A DNA stretch of 17,621 bases from positions 1 to 17,621 of the forward strand of contig JAEXYZ010000059.1 of assembly GCA_023405135.1 (NCBI GenBank), written 5' to 3'. Shown piece by piece: positions 15,053-17,621 of this stretch. A model generated the notes under the pieces. It saw only the letters and a program-made list of their open reading frames with translations. It ran no database searches and was not told where the DNA came from. Both the position numbers and the translations under genes were made by a program. Position 1 is the first letter of the stretch; every line of letters starts with the position of its first letter. Source of the DNA: Bacillota bacterium (GTDB lineage Bacteria > Bacillota > Bacilli > Bacillales_A > Planococcaceae).

Positions 15053-15205
15053 TTAAGTGCTGGAATATTGGGTTTGATTTATAGGATTATTCGCAGGAAC
15101 CTGCATATTCTTTGGAATTATTGGCTTGACATAAACGTACACGTGTCCACTTGGAACCATAAATTTGGTAATTTGTACTACATCTCCTCGCAACACTTCG
15201 AGCAT
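15053..15205 (-). CDS. Possible small ORF, 50 aa, unrecognised
   Basis: On the minus strand an ATG at 15205 opens 50 codons to a TAA at 15055-15053. The product begins MLEVLRGDVVQITKFMVPSG and continues with alternating hydrophobic residues (HVYVYVKPIIPK), then an Asn/Gln/Pro-rich tail. This looks more like a beta-strand protein than random translation. The upstream AAGGT is a weak ribosome site. The frame is closed by a stop just upstream of the ATG, next to the IS3 remnant, so it may be the tail of a gene cut by that element. I do not recognise a family. Confidence 0.35.
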   Translation of the reverse strand: MLEVLRGDVVQITKFMVPSGHVYVYVKPIIPKNMQVPANNPINQTQYSST

Positions 15206-15211
15206 AAGTAA

Positions 15212-15325
15212 ATTACCTTATGGGAATCGGAACTAGCAGAGTATATTTACTATAAAAATAACAAACGCATGAAAGCAAAGTTAAAAGACCTAAGCCCGGT
15301 GGAATACCGAACTCAGATCCTTTGA
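15212..15325 (+). pseudogene. IS3-family (IS150-type) transposase OrfB, C-terminal fragment
   Basis: The plus-strand frame ends YYKNNKRMKAKLKDLSPVEY followed by RTQIL and a TGA at 15323-15325. This is the highly conserved end of IS3/IS150-group transposases (YYNxxRxxxKLKxLSPVEYR). Only 37 codons are left; the frame is closed by TAA at 15209-15211. The catalytic core is missing. Confidence 0.9.
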
Positions 15326-15368
15326 ATAGCCTAAGTACTTACATCTAACTTTCTTGGGTCAGATTAAT
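15212..15368 (+). mobile_element. IS3-family element, 3' remnant with terminal repeat
   Basis: Beyond the transposase stop, the stretch TCTAACTTTCTTGGGTCAGA at about 15344-15363 reads on the other strand as TCTGACCCAAGAAAGTTAGA. This resembles the terminal inverted repeat of IS150-group elements (TGAnnTGACCC...AAAGTTAGA). The element's right end is thus near 15367; the left part has been lost at about 15206-15212. Confidence 0.8.
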
Positions 15369-15420
15369 TCATGGAAAGCGCCCGATTATGGAATAACTAA
15401 ACAGATAATCTTAATTTTAA

Positions 15421-15615
15421 TCAGTTCTCTTTTGTATTTCCAAAGATTTTTAACCCAAATGCTCCAACGGTAAGTGTTATTAGTATTACTGTTACTATAA
15501 ACACAATTTCTGCTGTAGAAATAAGTTTATCTATTTTTAAAGAGAACCAAATAATCTCAAAGAAAAGAATCAATACCCAAATTATAAATACTGCTTTTGT
15601 TTTGTCCTTATTCAC
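15421..15615 (-). CDS. Small membrane protein, 64 aa, two predicted helices
   Basis: I do not recognise a family. The protein has a short charged N-terminus (MNKDKTK) and two hydrophobic segments at about residues 8-26 and 34-57 (the second containing VFIVTVILITLTVGAFGL), and ends in a charged tail. It is therefore probably an integral membrane hairpin. The start is GTG at 15615, with AGGGGGAG just upstream; the ATG two bases earlier is out of frame and stops at once. A dyad lies 34-54 bp upstream of the start. It is isolated between an IS3 scar and a disrupted regulator gene, with no partner in view. Confidence 0.65.
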   Translation of the reverse strand: MNKDKTKAVFIIWVLILFFEIIWFSLKIDKLISTAEIVFIVTVILITLTVGAFGLKIFGNTKEN

Positions 15616-15648
15616 ATTTCTCCCCCTAATTTAACTAATTACCTTTAA

Positions 15649-15669
15649 TTAAACTATTCGATAGTTTAA
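15649..15669. promoter_or_regulatory. 21-bp dyad upstream of the small membrane protein gene
   Basis: TTAAACTAT (15649-15657) and ATAGTTTAA (15661-15669) are perfect complements separated by three bases. The dyad lies 34-54 bp upstream of the GTG start and could be an operator or an AT-rich leader hairpin. No function can be assigned. I see no gene between 15670 and 15853. Confidence 0.35.
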
Positions 15670-15853
15670 ATTACATTTCTTCAAATCCTTCTATAATTTT
15701 AACATAAATATCCATTTTTTAAAATGAATAATCCATTATCATTGTAAATTAAAGAACTTTATTATGTCTGTACTGTTAAATTTAAAAAATTTTTCTAATC
15801 AGTGTCAATTTACCATCATTAGGGCAAATTAATTTATGTCATATATTACAATT

Positions 15854-16161
15854 TTATAGATTCATAAATTTATCTAGATATTTTTCATGATTACTTGCTA
15901 AATCAAAGGCTTCTAGATTTTCCATTATAGATAATGCTTTTTTAGTCTCTAAAACCCCTTCTCTTTTTCTACCGTTTTGTATATCATAAATACCTTTAAC
16001 AAATAGCAATTCAGTTTTTTCATAAAATTTATCTGTGTTTTGTAGTAAGTTTTCTAGTGTTTTTATAAATAATAATGAATCATTAAATTTTTCACATTCT
16101 AAACAGACTATTATTGTGTTTAATAGAGTCCTTATTAATTCATTATAGTATTTGTCGACTT
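15854..16161 (-). pseudogene. Rgg/GadR/MutR-like regulator, C-terminal fragment cut by IS256-type element
   Basis: On the minus strand the frame is open from the edge of the insertion element (about 16161) to a TAA at 15856-15854, about 102 codons without a start codon. The sequence has the look of the helical, TPR-like C-terminal domain of Rgg-type regulators: FYEKTELLFVKGIYDIQNG followed by a Lys/Glu-rich helix and ALSIMENLEAFDLASNHEKY. Full-length Rgg proteins have about 280-300 residues, with an N-terminal XRE-type HTH and a peptide-pheromone-binding C-terminal domain. The IS256-family element has replaced or displaced the first two thirds; they may lie beyond the window. Family assignment rests on pattern recognition only. 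Confidence 0.65.
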
Positions 16162-16206
16162 GAGAGTATAAAATATTTTGTGTAAATGAAAATTTCCATG
16201 TAAAAA

Positions 16207-16266
16207 GGAAGACCTTCTCTTGGTAGAATTAAGTCACCACAACCAATCCTAGAAAAGAGGTCTTCC
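16207..16266 (+). promoter_or_regulatory. Hairpin masking the transposase ribosome site
   Basis: GGAAGACCT (16207-16215) is the exact complement of AGGTCTTCC (16258-16266), with additional pairing of TTCT with AGAA and of TTGGT with ACCAA inside. The right arm covers the end of the Shine-Dalgarno sequence AAGAGG (16255-16260), just before ATG 16269. A transcript entering from outside the element would fold and hide the start site. Such anti-read-through hairpins are known for other insertion sequences; function here is inferred. Confidence 0.65.
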
Positions 16267-16268
16267 CT

Positions 16269-17465
16269 ATGAATCAGTTTACAACAGAAATTATCGATGC
16301 ACTAGTAAAAAAACAAGATATTACCGAGGTTTTTCGTTCGCACTTGGAAATGGCGATCAACTCGCTACTTGTGACAGAGTTAACGGAATTTCTAGATTAT
16401 GAAAAATATGACCGTATTGGCTTTAATTCAGGCAACTCACGCAATGGGTCTTATTCGCGTACGCTTCACACAGAGTACGGCGATTTAGCCATTCAAATTC
16501 CACGTGATCGCAATGGTGAGTTCAAACAACAGACCGTGGCTCCGTATAAGCGTTCGAATGATACGCTTGAAGATACGGTGATTCACCTGTTTAAAAAAGG
16601 CATTACGATGGCTGAAATTGCCCAGTTAATCGAAAAAATGTACGGCCATCACTATACGCCTCAAACGATTTCGAATATGACAAAAGCGGTTTCAGAAACA
16701 GTCGATGCATTTAACAACCGTTCGTTGCATAATCGTTACGTATGCGTGTATTTAGATGCGACGTATATTGCCGTGCGTCGTGATACGGTGTCCAAAGAAG
16801 CTGTCTATATCGCTGTTGGTATTCGCGAAGACGGCTCTAAAGAGGTACTCGCTTATACGATTGCCCCAACAGAGTCTGCTTACAACTGGCAAGAGCTACT
16901 AGAAGAGCTGAAAGACCGTGGTGTAGAAGACGTCTTATTATTCGTATCAGACGGCTTAAAAGGCATGGCAGACGCTGTTTTCACTGTGTTTCCAAAAGCA
17001 AAATATCAAGTCTGTTTAGTTCATGTCGGTCGCAATATTATGCATAAAGTACGCGTAGAGGATCGCAAGGAAGTCTGCGAAGATTTTAAAATGATTCACC
17101 AGGCAAAGGACGCCGAAGCAGCTGAGCTAGCACTTGGGCAGTTCTGCGAGAAATGGAGCAAATCGTACAAAAAAGTTACACAAGGCTTACTAAATAACCC
17201 GTATTTACTGACGTTTTATCAGTTTCCAAAAGCAATTTGGCGAAGCATCTACTCGACCAATTTAATTGAGTCGTTCAATAAGCAAATCAAAAAATATACA
17301 AAGCGCAAGGAACAGTTTCCGAACGAAGAATCACTGGAACGTTTTTTAGTGACGCAGTTCGAGGACTACAATCAACGTTTCGCCTCACGCTGTCACATCG
17401 GCTTCAATCAGGCACGTGCAGAGTTGGAAGAGATGTTTGAGCAGCTACATGAACCGACAAACTAA
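16269..17465 (+). CDS. IS256-family transposase
   Basis: A full-length DDE transposase of 398 residues (family usually 390-420). The catalytic residues are visible: Asp163 in YLDATYI, Asp228 in VSDGLKGM and Glu334 in YSTNLIESFNKQIKK. The family-specific Cys-His pair lies at 249/252 (VCLVH), and the N-terminal DNA-binding part contains YDRIGFNSGNSRNGSYSRT. There is no frameshift or internal stop, so the protein is probably active. IS256-type enzymes move by a copy-out-paste-in route with a circular intermediate. AAGAGG lies 8 bases upstream of ATG 16269 within a hairpin. A 46-bp palindrome follows the stop by 20 bp. Confidence 0.95.
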   Translation: MNQFTTEIIDALVKKQDITEVFRSHLEMAINSLLVTELTEFLDYEKYDRIGFNSGNSRNGSYSRTLHTEYGDLAIQIPRDRNGEFKQQTVAPYKRSNDTLEDTVIHLFKKGITMAEIAQLIEKMYGHHYTPQTISNMTKAVSETVDAFNNRSLHNRYVCVYLDATYIAVRRDTVSKEAVYIAVGIREDGSKEVLAYTIAPTESAYNWQELLEELKDRGVEDVLLFVSDGLKGMADAVFTVFPKAKYQVCLVHVGRNIMHKVRVEDRKEVCEDFKMIHQAKDAEAAELALGQFCEKWSKSYKKVTQGLLNNPYLLTFYQFPKAIWRSIYSTNLIESFNKQIKKYTKRKEQFPNEESLERFLVTQFEDYNQRFASRCHIGFNQARAELEEMFEQLHEPTN

Positions 17466-17485
17466 CCGGGACGTGCCAGCGCGAA

Positions 17486-17531
17486 ATTTGGGTGTCTAGG
17501 AAAGGGCTAGCCCTTTCCTAGACACCCAAAT
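17486..17531. repeat. 46-bp perfect palindrome in the IS256-type element
   Basis: The stretch is a perfect palindrome centred between 17508 and 17509, with arms ATTTGGGTGTCTAGGAAAGG (first 20 of 23 bases) and their exact complement. It lies between the transposase stop and the right terminal repeat. In RNA it would form a very stable hairpin from either direction. There is no T-run, so it is not a textbook terminator, but it may block or insulate transcription entering the element. From 17532 to the terminal repeat I see nothing else. Confidence 0.9.
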
Positions 17532-17621
17532 CAACACTTCGAACAAATCTATTTGAATACGAAGGTGATCATCTACCTTGAGAAGTTGAAAAGTCATTTA
17601 CACAAAAATATTGACAGTACC

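Larger units (their letters stand above)
16162..17621 (+). mobile_element. IS256-family insertion sequence, apparently complete
   Basis: The element carries one intact transposase gene flanked by terminal inverted repeats. TTTTGTGTAAATGA at 16176-16189 is the exact complement of TCATTTACACAAAA at 17594-17607. A weaker match extends outward, to G at 16162 on the left and to the last base of the window on the right. The length of about 1460 bp fits the family. The left end interrupts an Rgg-like gene. The right flank, and therefore the 8-9 bp target duplication, is outside the window. The DNA is less AT-rich than its surroundings, consistent with a mobile origin. Confidence 0.85.

Noticed and set aside
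1..17621. CRISPR array, tRNA or rRNA genes, prophage or defence-system genes
   Set aside because: I looked for regularly spaced repeats, cloverleaf-like segments and phage or defence gene motifs and saw none.

Overview
The window looks like a chromosomal segment of a low-GC Gram-positive bacterium of the order Bacillales. A Lysinibacillus or Solibacillus-like relative is my guess; no marker gene settles the genus. The reasons are the AT-rich DNA, strong Shine-Dalgarno sequences of the AAGGAGG type, a Gram-positive lipoprotein signal peptide, an RpiR regulator, a CcpA-like operator and the IS families present. Almost every intact gene lies on the minus strand; only the IS256-type transposase at the right end and an IS3 remnant read on the plus strand.

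Left edge (1-1500): a scarred region. It holds an unrecognised 178-residue protein, the 5' part of an IS30 transposase gene fused directly to a 74-bp piece of a TIM-barrel gene, and a remnant of a deoC-like aldolase gene. The intact relative of the TIM-barrel piece lies 13.7 kb away.

Region 1503-11246: one long minus-strand cluster, read from right to left. Its order is RpiR-type regulator, RidA, peptide-type ABC transporter (binding lipoprotein, two permeases, two ATPases), M20 amidohydrolase, short-chain dehydrogenase and polysaccharide-deacetylase-fold hydrolase. Gaps are short or negative, so it is probably one operon for uptake and hydrolytic/oxidative breakdown of an amide- or imide-containing compound whose identity I cannot read. 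The second permease gene carries a one-base frameshift.

Region 11495-14948: a compact second module. An AraC-type regulator whose sensor half is itself a TIM-barrel of the phosphoenolpyruvate-hydrolase-like family lies upstream of a Tm-1-like ATP-binding protein (UPF0261) and a stand-alone TIM-barrel enzyme of the same family. In the regulator several probably functional residues of the enzyme are replaced. A 20-bp perfect palindrome resembling a catabolite-repression (cre) operator precedes the Tm-1-like gene, and a good terminator closes the unit. This is the most interesting system here: the two bacterial genes match the two halves of the plant antiviral protein Tm-1, and the regulator appears to be built from a duplicate of the enzyme it sits beside.

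Right edge (14949-17621): another scarred region. It holds a possible 50-residue ORF, the 3' end of an IS3-family element, a small two-helix membrane protein, the C-terminal third of an Rgg-like regulator cut by an IS256-family element, and that element itself. The IS256 copy appears complete, has a start-site-masking hairpin and a 46-bp perfect palindrome, and reaches the last base of the window.
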